Origin: Chryseobacterium sp. C-71
Lineage (GTDB): Bacteria > Bacteroidota > Bacteroidia > Flavobacteriales > Weeksellaceae
Length of the DNA stretch: 64,000 nucleotides
Reading direction: 5' to 3'
NCBI RefSeq assembly: GCF_020911865.1
Contig: NZ_CP087131.1
Coordinates: forward strand, 620,001-684,000
This document shows, piece by piece, positions 37,846 to 46,217 of the stretch. Position numbers and translations under genes: made by a program. The notes under the pieces are model-generated. The model was given only the letters and a program-made list of their open reading frames with translations, was not told the origin of the DNA and did no database searches. Position 1 is the stretch's first letter. Every line of letters begins with the position of its first letter.

Positions 37846-39426
37846 ATGGTTAAAAATCTATCAATACTCTCATTGTATTTTGTAATAGCTATAATTACAA
37901 GCAATCTAAAAGCACAAGATCCTGAGAAATACAATCGGATGTACAACAAGACTTATTTGGAAACCGCTCAAAAGGATTTTAAAAAAGCTTTAGAAATTGC
38001 AGATTCTCTTTATAATATTTCAGAAACTCCAAAATTTAAAGCCAAAAGCCTCATGCTTTCTGCAACGCTTATACAACAATCTGGTAATGATAGAAAATCT
38101 TTAGAATATGCATTAAAGGCTGAAGAGTATGTTAGAAATTCTGATGATTATTTATGGCAATCAAAAATATATGGTTTTCTATCATCTCAATATAGGAGTC
38201 TGGGATTGTTTAACCAGGCTAAAGACTATATCCATAAGTCTGAGTATGTGATTAAAAAAATTAATAGTACATCTGTCGCAAGTAATATGTTGGGGTTTGT
38301 GATGCAGGAAAAAGCCTATTGTGAAATAGAGTTTAACAGTTATAAAAGAGCTTTATATTATGTAAATCAATCGAATCATCTTTTTAAAATTATTGGAAAC
38401 AAAGAACCTACGCTTATTGCTAACAATTACCAATTAGAAGGGCTCTGCAAATATAAGCTAGGTGATTATGAACAAGCACTAAGTCTTTACCAGAAAGCAG
38501 AATCAATTTTAGCTCCAATGCCAGATAATTATTTAAAAGGTTTAATTTTCAGCGGAATTGCACAAGTATACATTGAAACAAAAAATCTTGATAAAGCAAA
38601 ATTTTACCTTGATAAAGCAGAAAGTATTGCAGAACAATCTAACTATCTGAGCTTAAAAGATGAAATTTATAATACTTCTCAGCAATACTATTTTGCTACA
38701 AAAAACATCGAAAAACTAGCTGAAGTAAAAATTAAACAAGACTCTACAAAAGAAAAAATATCTTATAACACAGCTGCTTTTATCGACAAAGAATATTCTG
38801 ACTCACAACAAAAACACAAAATTGAAGAAAAAAAATCTCACAGAAACAGCCTTATATTTATTCTTCTTATAATACTTTTTTGTATCTGTATTATTGTGGT
38901 TTTTATTAAAAGTTCGAATTATAAAGCAAAACATACAAACATCAAAATAAACACAAAACAAATCCAAGATAATAATATTCAGAAAGTTATAAATTTAGAA
39001 GAAAGTACAGATAAAGAAATCATCAATAATTTAGATTTTGAGCAGCCTGCAATGATGACGCCTGCAACCGAGAAAAAACTGCTTGCAAAACTTGAAAAAT
39101 TTGAAAATTCTACTTTATTTACTCGAAATTCTATATCACTTCCCTATCTCGCCACCTACTGTGACACCAATACCAAGTATTTGTCTTATGTGATTAATAA
39201 TTTTAAGCATAAAGATTTTAATAATTATATCAATGAATTGCGAATAAAATATATTCTTGAAAAACTCAAAAGCGATTCTAAATACCAAAAATATAAAATA
39301 GCAAGTTTAGCCGATGAAGCAGGTTTTTCTTCTCAGAGTAAGTTTGCGATTGCATTTAAAAAAATCACAGATACTTCCCCGTCACATTATCTTCAGGCTT
39401 TAAATGAAGAAAAATTAAATAATTAA
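37846..39426 (+). CDS. Membrane-anchored TPR protein with C-terminal AraC-type HTH
   Basis: A 526-residue regulator with unusual topology. A signal-like helix (SILSLYFVIAIITSNLKAQ) is followed by a periplasmic TPR region (about 25-310, for example YEQALSLYQKAESIL and LDKAKFYLDKAESIAEQ), one transmembrane helix (IFILLIILFCICIIVVFI, about 338-357), and a cytosolic AraC-type DNA-binding domain (LATYCDTNTKYLSYVINNF and ASLADEAGFSSQSKFAIAFK). It should sense an extracytoplasmic signal and bind DNA directly from the membrane, as hybrid TPR-AraC proteins do in Flavobacteriia. The gene downstream, a YadA-head-like secreted protein, is a natural target. Confidence 0.88.
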   Translation: MVKNLSILSLYFVIAIITSNLKAQDPEKYNRMYNKTYLETAQKDFKKALEIADSLYNISETPKFKAKSLMLSATLIQQSGNDRKSLEYALKAEEYVRNSDDYLWQSKIYGFLSSQYRSLGLFNQAKDYIHKSEYVIKKINSTSVASNMLGFVMQEKAYCEIEFNSYKRALYYVNQSNHLFKIIGNKEPTLIANNYQLEGLCKYKLGDYEQALSLYQKAESILAPMPDNYLKGLIFSGIAQVYIETKNLDKAKFYLDKAESIAEQSNYLSLKDEIYNTSQQYYFATKNIEKLAEVKIKQDSTKEKISYNTAAFIDKEYSDSQQKHKIEEKKSHRNSLIFILLIILFCICIIVVFIKSSNYKAKHTNIKINTKQIQDNNIQKVINLEESTDKEIINNLDFEQPAMMTPATEKKLLAKLEKFENSTLFTRNSISLPYLATYCDTNTKYLSYVINNFKHKDFNNYINELRIKYILEKLKSDSKYQKYKIASLADEAGFSSQSKFAIAFKKITDTSPSHYLQALNEEKLNN

Positions 39427-39692
39427 CATACAATAAGCACCTATTTAAAACAACAAATTTCGAGAACAAAAAACATTACAAAATAAGATATAAAATACTT
39501 AAAATCAATACTTTGAAATTCGATTATAATCACCCATTTTCCTGAATACTAGCCAGTAAATATTTGTAGCAGTAACTCAACAAAGCTACTTTTGAAAAGT
39601 CACAAAAACAATTCATACGGAAATAATAAATCTCAGCTAAAATGAAAAAATACACACGATAATAAAATACAGTTCTAAAAATTTACAAACAA

Positions 39693-41129
39693 ATGAAAAA
39701 ACAATTTATTCTCTTAAGCAGTCTCATTACCGGATTTGCTTTTTCCCAAGTAGGTATTAACACCGAAACTCCCAAAGCTACGTTAGATGTAATGGCATCC
39801 CCCTCAGACATTACAAAAATCGATGGATTTATTGCTCCCAGACTCAAAGGTTCTGAACTAAAAGCTAAAGATGCTAATTATGACACTCAACAGACCGGCG
39901 CTATTGTTTACATAACTGAGGCTTTGCTTTCAAGTTCTACAACTACAAAGACTGTTAATGTAACAACATCCGGCTATTTTTATTTTGATGGTAATATATG
40001 GCAAAAAATGAATGGGGATTCTGTTGCAGCTGCAAACCCTTGGAATTTAGAAAACACAACAACCGCAGCCACAATAAATACCCAAAATATTTATCAAAAT
40101 GGTAACGTAGGTATTGGTGATTTTGCCGCAATAAAACCGCTTGCAAAATTTGATATTAGAGGCAATATGCGTGGAGGTATACCTCATGCTGATGAACTTA
40201 ACGGAACATCTATACCTGGTGTAAATTCTTTAGCTTATGGCGTAGAAAACAGAGCTTCTGGAGAAAACTCTACTGTACTTGGTTGGAGAAATAATGCAAG
40301 TGGTATAAGAGCTCAAGCAATTGGATCATTTAATATTGCTAGCGGCCCATATTCATTATCAATGGGAGGAAATCAATCAGAGGCTACCGGAGATTATTCA
40401 GTTGCCATAGGACAAAATGCGAAAGCTACTGGTTATTATTCATCCGCATTTGGCATGAATCCTACATCGAGTAATATATTCAGCATGGCTATCGGTTTAA
40501 ATGCCGTGGCTAGTGGATTATATTCGCTTGCCTTAAGTACACACACTGCAACTGCGAGTGGAGATCAGTCTGTAGCAATAGGCGCCTATACAACTGCCGA
40601 AGGACACGCTTCAACAGCAATGGGAAGACAGACACTTGCAGCCTCATTTGTTGGAACCGCAATCGGAGAAAGAAACGCCATCCGCACTGGGTCTCTTACT
40701 TCTGCACCCGTTTCCACAGATGCTTTATTTCAGATAGGTAATGGTAATTCTTATACACCACCTTACACTTTCAACAATGCCATGACTGTACTTAGAAATG
40801 GTAACACTGCAATAGGCGTAAGTGGTGAAGAAGATGATGCAAAACCAACTGAATTATTAGACTTAGGAGGTGCTCAGTTTGCAGGCAGAGGTGGTCTCAG
40901 AATCCGAAATATCAATGCAACGGCTTACACCGGAACATCGGCAGACAGGATTGTAGTTGCAACTTCTACAGGTGTTATAAAATCTGTAACAAGAGCGTCG
41001 GTTTCCGCAGCAGATTTTAATTTTAGTACACTTCCAACGTATGCTAATGATGCAGCTGCGGCTACAGGTGGTTTGGCAGTTGGTAAGCTATACAAAACAA
41101 GTACCGGCGAAATCAGAATTAAATTATAA
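39693..41129 (+). CDS. Secreted protein with YadA-head-like repeats
   Basis: A 478-residue exported protein: signal MKKQFILLSSLITGFAFSQ, then VGINTETPKATLDVMA, a start typical of Chryseobacterium surface proteins. From about 190 to 330 runs a set of left-handed beta-roll repeats with the YadA-head signature (AIGxxAxASGxxSxAxG, for example SVAIGQNAKATGYYSSAFG and SVAIGAYTTAEGHASTAMG). No YadA membrane anchor or T9SS sorting domain is present at the C-terminus, which ends GLAVGKLYKTSTGEIRIKL. It may be a shed or chaperone-like surface protein. It lies 266 bases after the AraC-TPR regulator and ends in a terminator at 41229. Confidence 0.82.
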   Translation: MKKQFILLSSLITGFAFSQVGINTETPKATLDVMASPSDITKIDGFIAPRLKGSELKAKDANYDTQQTGAIVYITEALLSSSTTTKTVNVTTSGYFYFDGNIWQKMNGDSVAAANPWNLENTTTAATINTQNIYQNGNVGIGDFAAIKPLAKFDIRGNMRGGIPHADELNGTSIPGVNSLAYGVENRASGENSTVLGWRNNASGIRAQAIGSFNIASGPYSLSMGGNQSEATGDYSVAIGQNAKATGYYSSAFGMNPTSSNIFSMAIGLNAVASGLYSLALSTHTATASGDQSVAIGAYTTAEGHASTAMGRQTLAASFVGTAIGERNAIRTGSLTSAPVSTDALFQIGNGNSYTPPYTFNNAMTVLRNGNTAIGVSGEEDDAKPTELLDLGGAQFAGRGGLRIRNINATAYTGTSADRIVVATSTGVIKSVTRASVSAADFNFSTLPTYANDAAAATGGLAVGKLYKTSTGEIRIKL

Positions 41130-41228
41130 ACAAATTATCATACCACAATAATTCTCATTATAAACAACTTGAAATTTAAAGTTAAAAAAAATACATATCA
41201 TATAATCAGATTAATTATTGTAAAACAA

Positions 41229-41260
41229 AACTGTCATTAACTTTTTAGTTAGTGACAGTT
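41229..41260 (+). terminator. Terminator after the YadA-head gene
   Basis: Arms 41229-41242 and 41247-41260 (AACTGTCATTAACT, one G-T pair) with a TTTT loop, 100 bases beyond the stop. Confidence 0.7.
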
Positions 41261-41284
41261 CTTTAATATATATATTGTAAAAAA

Positions 41285-41395
41285 AGATTGTATCCTCATA
41301 AGTAGTTATTACAGGATATTCTATTTCGTCGATTGCTTAAATTTTATTGAGCAAAAAGTAGATACCAACAAGAAACTCTTTTTCACCTGTTTCTT
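41285..41395 (-). pseudogene. Decayed 3' end of a tssF gene
   Basis: On the minus strand, one frame reads EFLVGIYF, a stop, then AIDEIEYPVITTYED and TIFFYN, matching the C-terminus of the intact TssF at 43420 (FYGRVYW, then AIDGIEYRVMITNED and VDFFEN). At the DNA level 41315-41338 and 43464-43487 are identical at 22 of 24 positions. An internal stop and a deletion of about ten codons show that it no longer codes. It is in the same orientation as the intact gene, 2.1 kb away, with the Crp/Fnr and DJ-1 genes between. Confidence 0.6.
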
Positions 41396-41473
41396 TTCTG
41401 TAATCTTATCAAGAATCATTATCTTTTATCTTCATCAATTTTATCTAAATTTACAGTGTATTAATAAACATTC

Positions 41474-42043
41474 ATGAACAGATTACGGCAGCATATCGAA
41501 GAAATAACCAGAATTACAGATGAAGAATTTGAATCTATTAAAAAATTTTTCACACTTAAGAACGTCCGAAAAAATCAGTTTCTGCTTCATGAAGGCGATG
41601 ATGTACAATTTGAATTTCTGGTTTTAGATGGAATTTACAAAGTATTTTATCTTGACGAAAACGGCAAAGAGCACATTGTACAGTTTGCAAAAAAAAATTG
41701 GTGGATGACCGATTATTCCGGTTACTTTAAACAGAATAAGTCAGCCATGTTCGTAGAATGTCTCACTGATGGTGAAGTTCTCTGTCTTACTTTAAAAGGA
41801 AGAGAAAAATTATCATCAGAATTTCATAAAATGGAACATTTTTTCAGGGTCAAACTTACCAACGGTTATGTTGCTTTGCAGGAAAGAATACGACTTTTGT
41901 TATCGAGTACACCTCAGCAACGATATGAGGAGTTTTCAAAACTTTATCCCGATCTCATGCTGCAAATTCCAAAGAAATACATTGCAGAATATCTTGGAGT
42001 CAGTAGAGAGACTTTAAGCAGGTTGTATTCGAATACTAAATAA
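41474..42043 (+). CDS. Crp/Fnr-family transcription regulator
   Basis: A 189-residue regulator: an N-terminal cyclic-nucleotide-binding-fold domain (FLLHEGDDVQFEFLVLDGIYKVFYLDENGKEHIVQF) and a C-terminal winged helix with recognition helix YIAEYLGVSRETLSRLY. There is no N-terminal Cys cluster, so it is not an oxygen-sensing Fnr; the residues that hold cAMP in E. coli Crp are not evident either, so the ligand is unknown. A TGTGA-N6-TCACA palindrome, the classic Crp/Fnr half-site pair, lies 210 bases downstream in front of the DJ-1 operon. Confidence 0.9.
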   Translation: MNRLRQHIEEITRITDEEFESIKKFFTLKNVRKNQFLLHEGDDVQFEFLVLDGIYKVFYLDENGKEHIVQFAKKNWWMTDYSGYFKQNKSAMFVECLTDGEVLCLTLKGREKLSSEFHKMEHFFRVKLTNGYVALQERIRLLLSSTPQQRYEEFSKLYPDLMLQIPKKYIAEYLGVSRETLSRLYSNTK

Positions 42044-42072
42044 TTAATTTATGATTTTTAATCATAGTATCT

Positions 42073-42195
42073 TATTTTAACACAAAGCACACGAAGATTT
42101 TTTAACTACTAACTGCTTTTAAGTTACACAAAGCCGTTTGACTTCGTCGAATCTTCGATTTCACTTATAAAAGCTCACAAAGTTTTTTTCAGTTA
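42073..42195 (+). repeat. Dispersed intergenic repeat, copy B
   Basis: About 120 bp. Shares TCGAATCTTCGATTTCACT with copy A (13225) and TTTTAAGTTACACAAAG with copy C (45889). Confidence 0.7.
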
Positions 42196-42252
42196 TGATA
42201 TATTGTCAACAATAAGTATAAAATTCAAGTTTTAAAATATTCAAAGGTTTGG

Positions 42253-42268
42253 TGTGATTTCGGTCACA
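42253..42268. promoter_or_regulatory. Crp/Fnr-type operator TGTGA-N6-TCACA
   Basis: A perfect palindrome with the half-sites TGTGA and TCACA and spacer TTTCGG. Its centre is about 67 bases upstream of the predicted DJ-1 operon start, a usual activator distance. Seven T follow it, so a short terminator hairpin for the Crp/Fnr gene is the alternative reading. Confidence 0.5.
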
Positions 42269-42294
42269 CTTTTTTTGTGACTTCCCTCCTTCAA

Positions 42295-42321
42295 TTGAGG
42301 CTTTGGATCGACATACATTTG
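42295..42321 (+). promoter_or_regulatory. Promoter of the DJ-1/monooxygenase operon
   Basis: TTG (42295-42297), 16-base spacer, TACATTTG (42314-42321). Predicted start near 42328, leaving a 39-base leader before the DJ-1 start. Confidence 0.5.
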
Positions 42322-42366
42322 CTATAGAAATTTAAACAAAATAAAAATCAATTAAAATTTTAAAAT

Positions 42367-43047
42367 ATGAAAGCAAAAGTATTAATAATTGTATCCAATG
42401 CAAATGCAATCGGTCAGAATCACAGAAGAACCGGAACATTCTTATCTGAAGTCGCACATCCTTATGCAGAATTTGAAAAGGAAGGCTATCAAATTGATTT
42501 TGCAAGCTTAACGGGTGAATCTCCATTTTTAGACGCATTAAATTTAGCCAGCGATCCTGATAATTTGAAATTCCTTACAGGTAAAGGTTGGGAAGATATG
42601 CACAAAGCTGCAAAATTATCTGAAGTTGATGTCAACAATTATGATGCAGTTTTCATTCCTGGTGGTCTGGCTCCGATGGTGGATATGCCTGAAAATGCAG
42701 AATTAAAAAAGGTAATCACTGATGCTTATGAGAGAAATGCAGTTGTAGGAGCTGTTTGTCATGGTCCTGTTTCTTTATTGAATGTGAAATTAAGTGATGG
42801 AAGTTACTTGGTAAATGGTAAAAATATCACTTCTTTCACCACTGAAGAAGAAGATAACTACGCAAGAGCAGATGTTCCATTTGATTTGCAAACGGCTTTA
42901 ACAGAACAAGGTGCTATTTTCCATGCTGCGGAAGCCTGGTCTGCCAACAGTATCGCTGACGGAAACTTGGTAACCGGACAAAATCCTGCCTCTGCAAAGG
43001 GTGTCGGTGAAAAAATGGTTTCGATTTTAGAATCTAAAAAATCATAA
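42367..43047 (+). CDS. DJ-1/PfpI-family protein (Hsp31-like)
   Basis: A 226-residue DJ-1/PfpI protein. The nucleophile Cys131 and His132 are in GAVCHGPVSLL, the acidic partner in FIPGGLAPMVDMPEN, and the N-terminal VLIIVSNANAIGQNHRRTGTFLSEVAHPY is typical of the Hsp31/glyoxalase III-like subgroup. Likely a holdase, deglycase or glyoxalase; which activity is not clear. It is the first gene of a two-gene unit with a quinol-monooxygenase-like protein (15-base gap), behind the Crp-type palindrome. Confidence 0.9.
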   Translation: MKAKVLIIVSNANAIGQNHRRTGTFLSEVAHPYAEFEKEGYQIDFASLTGESPFLDALNLASDPDNLKFLTGKGWEDMHKAAKLSEVDVNNYDAVFIPGGLAPMVDMPENAELKKVITDAYERNAVVGAVCHGPVSLLNVKLSDGSYLVNGKNITSFTTEEEDNYARADVPFDLQTALTEQGAIFHAAEAWSANSIADGNLVTGQNPASAKGVGEKMVSILESKKS

Positions 43048-43062
43048 TTTAAATATAAAAAG

Positions 43063-43362
43063 ATGAGCGAACAATCAATTTACTTGTATGCCAAATGGCA
43101 GGTAAAAGAAGGGAAACTTAATGCAGTTTTGGAAATTATGAAAGAGGCTGCCCAAAAAAGTTCAGAAGAACAAGGAAATTTATTTTACAAAATTCATCAG
43201 AGTAAAAACGATGAGAATACACTGATTTTATTTGAAGGTTATGAAAATGAATCTGCGGTAGAATTCCATAAAAACTCAGAACATTATCAGAATATGGTTG
43301 TGAAGCAAATTATTCCTTTGTTGGAAAGCAGAGAAGTAACTTTAATGAATCGGATAATTTAA
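43063..43362 (+). CDS. Antibiotic biosynthesis monooxygenase family protein (YgiN-like)
   Basis: A 99-residue ABM-domain protein with a ferredoxin-like fold: IYLYAKWQVKEGKLNAVLEIM, EQGNLFYKIHQSKNDENTLILFEGYE and AVEFHKNSEHYQNMV, with the conserved His at the end of a helix. YgiN-type proteins reduce quinones or act in redox stress; the substrate here is unknown. Its start is 15 bases after the DJ-1 stop, so both respond to the same promoter. Confidence 0.85.
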   Translation: MSEQSIYLYAKWQVKEGKLNAVLEIMKEAAQKSSEEQGNLFYKIHQSKNDENTLILFEGYENESAVEFHKNSEHYQNMVVKQIIPLLESREVTLMNRII

Positions 43363-43372
43363 TCTTATTTTA

Positions 43373-43415
43373 AATAAAAATTCCGGAAGATTAATCATTT
43401 TCCGGAATTTTTATT
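43373..43415. terminator. Bidirectional terminator (16-bp stem)
   Basis: Arms 43373-43388 and 43400-43415 (AATAAAAATTCCGGAA), loop of 11, T runs both ways. It separates the monooxygenase gene from the convergent tssF. Confidence 0.9.
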
Positions 43416-43419
43416 CAAT

Positions 43420-45303
43420 TTAATTTTCAAAAAAATCTACATCTTCATTGGTAATCATTACCCGATATTCTATTCCGTCGATGGCTTTTGAGATAATTTG
43501 ATTTCTCAGAATATTCGCCATATTTTCCCAGTACACTCTTCCGTAGAAAGAATAATTTTGTGGAATAACCTCGACTTCAACCGTGCGAACGAAACCTTCC
43601 TTCGGTTTGTTACTGATCATGGTTCCTCTTTTTACACGGACATCTTTTAGCTCATCTTTTAAAACCATTCGCACGTAATTTTTAACGTCTTCAAGCGAAA
43701 TAATTTTATCTCTGGTCGTCAAAGCATATTTGTAAGCCTGAATACTGTCTGAACCTTTCTGCTCCTCTGCACCACCGATGGTTTCGGTAAGAAGGATCAG
43801 TGACTGAGATTTTAATTGGTTAGAAAGTTCAGTTCCGGGACGCATGTGATTGGCAAAAGTACAGTGCGTAATCCAGAATGATGCGTAGGTATGATCGGTT
43901 TTCTCAACAGGTTCCATGATGACGTAGTTGAGTTCCTGCTTGATGCTTCTTTTGGCGTTGTTTACTTTCTGCACCATAGATTTCATCTTGTCAGACATTT
44001 CGCTCAGCATTCCTTTGACGTTGTCACGGTTTAATAAAGAGAAAGCTGCAATCTCGTCTCTTGTCAATTCCAAAACATTAGAAATCATATCCACCGCATT
44101 TCTGTTGTTGAATCTTTCCATTCCACCTTTTCTTACGGTGTATAACCCCTTTTTAAGATCATCAGAAGGCGTGAATGGAATTTCTGTGTACTTTCTTCCT
44201 TCCCCGTCCTGAACTTCATCTACGTAAAGGAAATGTTCACCTTCCTCAGTGATCAAAGGAATATTATTTCCCATGATGTCTAAGCTATATTCAGTCTTTT
44301 TCCAACCCCGATTGTAAATTGGGAAAGCGTTCAGCACAAAAGTGAAATTATCTAAAATCTCAGCAGAAAACTGCGGTGGAAATTCAAAAGTCAGCCACAA
44401 GAAGTTTTTGCCGTCAATATATTTCTGAATTTCTTCTCTTCCGTTCAAAAAATCTAAATCCTGTGGCAGCATTCCCACTTCTGAAAAAAGATCTCTCGAA
44501 AGACCGGTTACTTCAATAAATTTATGATGATAAATGTTTTTTATATCCTGAATGATCTTTGTCTGGATCGATTGTTCATGAAAAAGCTGTTCGTAACCTT
44601 CTGTCTGTTCTTTTTTAAGATAAGTTAAACCTTCCTTTACAAACAAAGGATTTCCGTTACTTGAAACCGTGATGTAGGGAAGCAATTTATAGACAAAATC
44701 TAAATGCTCAAAAGCAGGATTTGAACAATACAATCCTAAAGTTCTTGGAAATTTCTCGTTGGTATATTTTGAAACATTGATTCCAATTGTTACTTTTCTG
44801 TAATCAGAAGGTCTTCCCTGAAATCTTGAAATAGGAATTTTATTTAAACGTTCATCAATGCTGTAGCAAGTGTTACCAACGAACATAATGGCAGTTTGTG
44901 CCTTATTGGTTTTTACACTTCCAATGGGTGTAAACGGAATATTCAGTTGTTTATCTGATTCCGATTTTACCGTAGAATTCATCTGTTTTCTGAAGAAAAA
45001 TTCGGTATGGTCAAGCAGAACTTCCGAAGATTCAAAAGGTTCGGTAAATGCAACTGCATGCGCCGGAATCGGATGGGTGTAAATGGATGGTGTTAAAAGC
45101 TTCGCCAGTTTTTCTAAAATTCTCGCATTAACGGTCTGAATTTCATTATTCGCTTTAAAAACTTCAGTACTGAAAGCATCAATTAAAAGTTTAACAAAAG
45201 GATCCAGTGACTGCGGGCTTTTCAATCCCCAGACTTTGGTAGCATTTTGCAGCATTCGTGCTTTTACAGACTCTTTCGAATAAATATTCTGATCTAAATT
45301 CAT
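43420..45303 (-). CDS. tssF: Type VI secretion baseplate subunit TssF
   Basis: A 627-residue baseplate wedge protein of the T6SS. The family opening is clear: YSKESVKARMLQNATKVWG, then LIDAFSTEVFKANNEIQTVNARILEKLAKLL and HPIPAHAVAFTEPFE. Later parts, PPQFSAEILDNFTFVLNAFP and the C-terminus DGIEYRVMITNEDVDFFEN, also fit. It would form the baseplate with TssE, TssG and TssK. Only tssE is beside it, 19 bases upstream; no sheath, tube, membrane or VgrG gene is in the window. A decayed copy of its 3' end is at 41285. Confidence 0.82.
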   Translation of the reverse strand: MNLDQNIYSKESVKARMLQNATKVWGLKSPQSLDPFVKLLIDAFSTEVFKANNEIQTVNARILEKLAKLLTPSIYTHPIPAHAVAFTEPFESSEVLLDHTEFFFRKQMNSTVKSESDKQLNIPFTPIGSVKTNKAQTAIMFVGNTCYSIDERLNKIPISRFQGRPSDYRKVTIGINVSKYTNEKFPRTLGLYCSNPAFEHLDFVYKLLPYITVSSNGNPLFVKEGLTYLKKEQTEGYEQLFHEQSIQTKIIQDIKNIYHHKFIEVTGLSRDLFSEVGMLPQDLDFLNGREEIQKYIDGKNFLWLTFEFPPQFSAEILDNFTFVLNAFPIYNRGWKKTEYSLDIMGNNIPLITEEGEHFLYVDEVQDGEGRKYTEIPFTPSDDLKKGLYTVRKGGMERFNNRNAVDMISNVLELTRDEIAAFSLLNRDNVKGMLSEMSDKMKSMVQKVNNAKRSIKQELNYVIMEPVEKTDHTYASFWITHCTFANHMRPGTELSNQLKSQSLILLTETIGGAEEQKGSDSIQAYKYALTTRDKIISLEDVKNYVRMVLKDELKDVRVKRGTMISNKPKEGFVRTVEVEVIPQNYSFYGRVYWENMANILRNQIISKAIDGIEYRVMITNEDVDFFEN

Positions 45304-45322
45304 ATTTGTGATAAGGTGGTGA

Positions 45323-45763
45323 TTAATCGATTGACATCGGGCTCAGAAACAGTTCGGTAGAAAAGCTGAAACGTTCTCCTGTAGCTTCCATCTTTGCATT
45401 GATGGCAATTCTTACTTTTTTCTTGATTTCTGTATGTTCTTTGGTATCGTAGTTATGCTCTACGACTTCTACATGGGCATCGACTTGCGGGTGAATGATT
45501 CTCGGTTCAAATTCCTGAATCTGCTTTTTAAGACTTTTGATAAAAACATTTTCCCATACGGCTGATGTAACTCCGTTATCAAATTCCAGATTCCAAACAT
45601 CGTTGCCATAATTTTCATCATATCTATTTTCGCCTTTTTTTGTGGTAATGAGCAACATGATGTTGTGGGCAATACTTTCACCCATATCGCAGGTGTCTAT
45701 ACTTCCCCCTTCAGACATCAGGGTTGACGGCACAAAGGGCATTCTGTAATTTGGTGTGTCCAT
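45323..45763 (-). CDS. tssE: T6SS baseplate protein TssE (GPW/gp25 family)
   Basis: A 146-residue gp25-like protein: SIAHNIMLLITTKKGENRYDENYG (the family's conserved TxxGER region reads TKKGENR), FDNGVTSAVWENVFIKSLKKQI and EPRIIHPQVDAHVE. In phage T4 and T6SS it starts sheath assembly on the baseplate. It is the first gene of the pair, 19 bases before tssF. No promoter of the usual form was found close upstream; a dispersed repeat lies behind it. Confidence 0.82.
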   Translation of the reverse strand: MDTPNYRMPFVPSTLMSEGGSIDTCDMGESIAHNIMLLITTKKGENRYDENYGNDVWNLEFDNGVTSAVWENVFIKSLKKQIQEFEPRIIHPQVDAHVEVVEHNYDTKEHTEIKKKVRIAINAKMEATGERFSFSTELFLSPMSID

Positions 45764-45888
45764 AGATATTTTGTTCTCTATTTTAATTTTTTGGTGTCAT
45801 TATTTAAAATGAAATACCAAATTAATCATTTTCGGGAAATAATTTATGATAATCTTTTGAAACTTTAGTTGCTAATGACTAAAACTAA

Positions 45889-45988
45889 TTTAAACACAAA
45901 GGAGCGCAAGGATTTTTTGACTACTAAATGCTTTTAAGTTACACAAAGGCGTTTCACTTAGAAAAGATCATAAAGGTTTTCATTACTT
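45889..45988 (+). repeat. Dispersed intergenic repeat, copy C
   Basis: About 100 bp. It shares TTTTAAGTTACACAAAG and a GGCGTTTCACT block with copy B at 42073. Copies B and C flank the DJ-1/monooxygenase/tssF/tssE segment in the same orientation. Confidence 0.7.
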
Positions 45989-46099
45989 AAAATAGTTTAG
46001 CTTGAAAAATTGATATTCTATTTAAATGCTCTTTGTTTTATGTAAAGATTACTTCGTAGCTGCGCTCCTCGCAATGACGGAAACTAAACTACGTGCAGA

Positions 46100-46215
46100 T
46101 CCCTAGCCCCTATTGAACGGCCTGTTTGAGCTCTTTCCAGGTTTTTGGCGGCGGCTTTGCCGCCGCCAAAAACCTGGAAAAGCGAGTAGTGAAAGCGGGA
46201 ATAAGCTCCTAAAAA
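46100..46215. repeat. GC-rich hairpin repeat with conserved flanks
   Basis: A perfect 22-bp stem (46134-46155 with 46159-46180; core GGCGGCGGC) with a TTT loop, flanked by AGCCCCTATTGAACGG on the left and AGTGAAAGCGGGAATAAGCT on the right. It is far more GC-rich than the surroundings. The flanks recall an intergenic element seen widely in Chryseobacterium and Flavobacterium with a variable central hairpin (recall, not searched). Confidence 0.65.
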
Positions 46216-46217
46216 AA

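Larger units (their letters stand above)
45764..46217. other. 454-bp gene-free stretch with repeats
   Basis: Contains dispersed repeat copy C (45889-45988), a TTCGTAGCTGCGCTCCTCGC block with CAATGACG at 46050-46080 like those common between Bacteroidetes genes, and the GC-rich hairpin element (46100-46215). No coding frame was seen. Confidence 0.6.
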
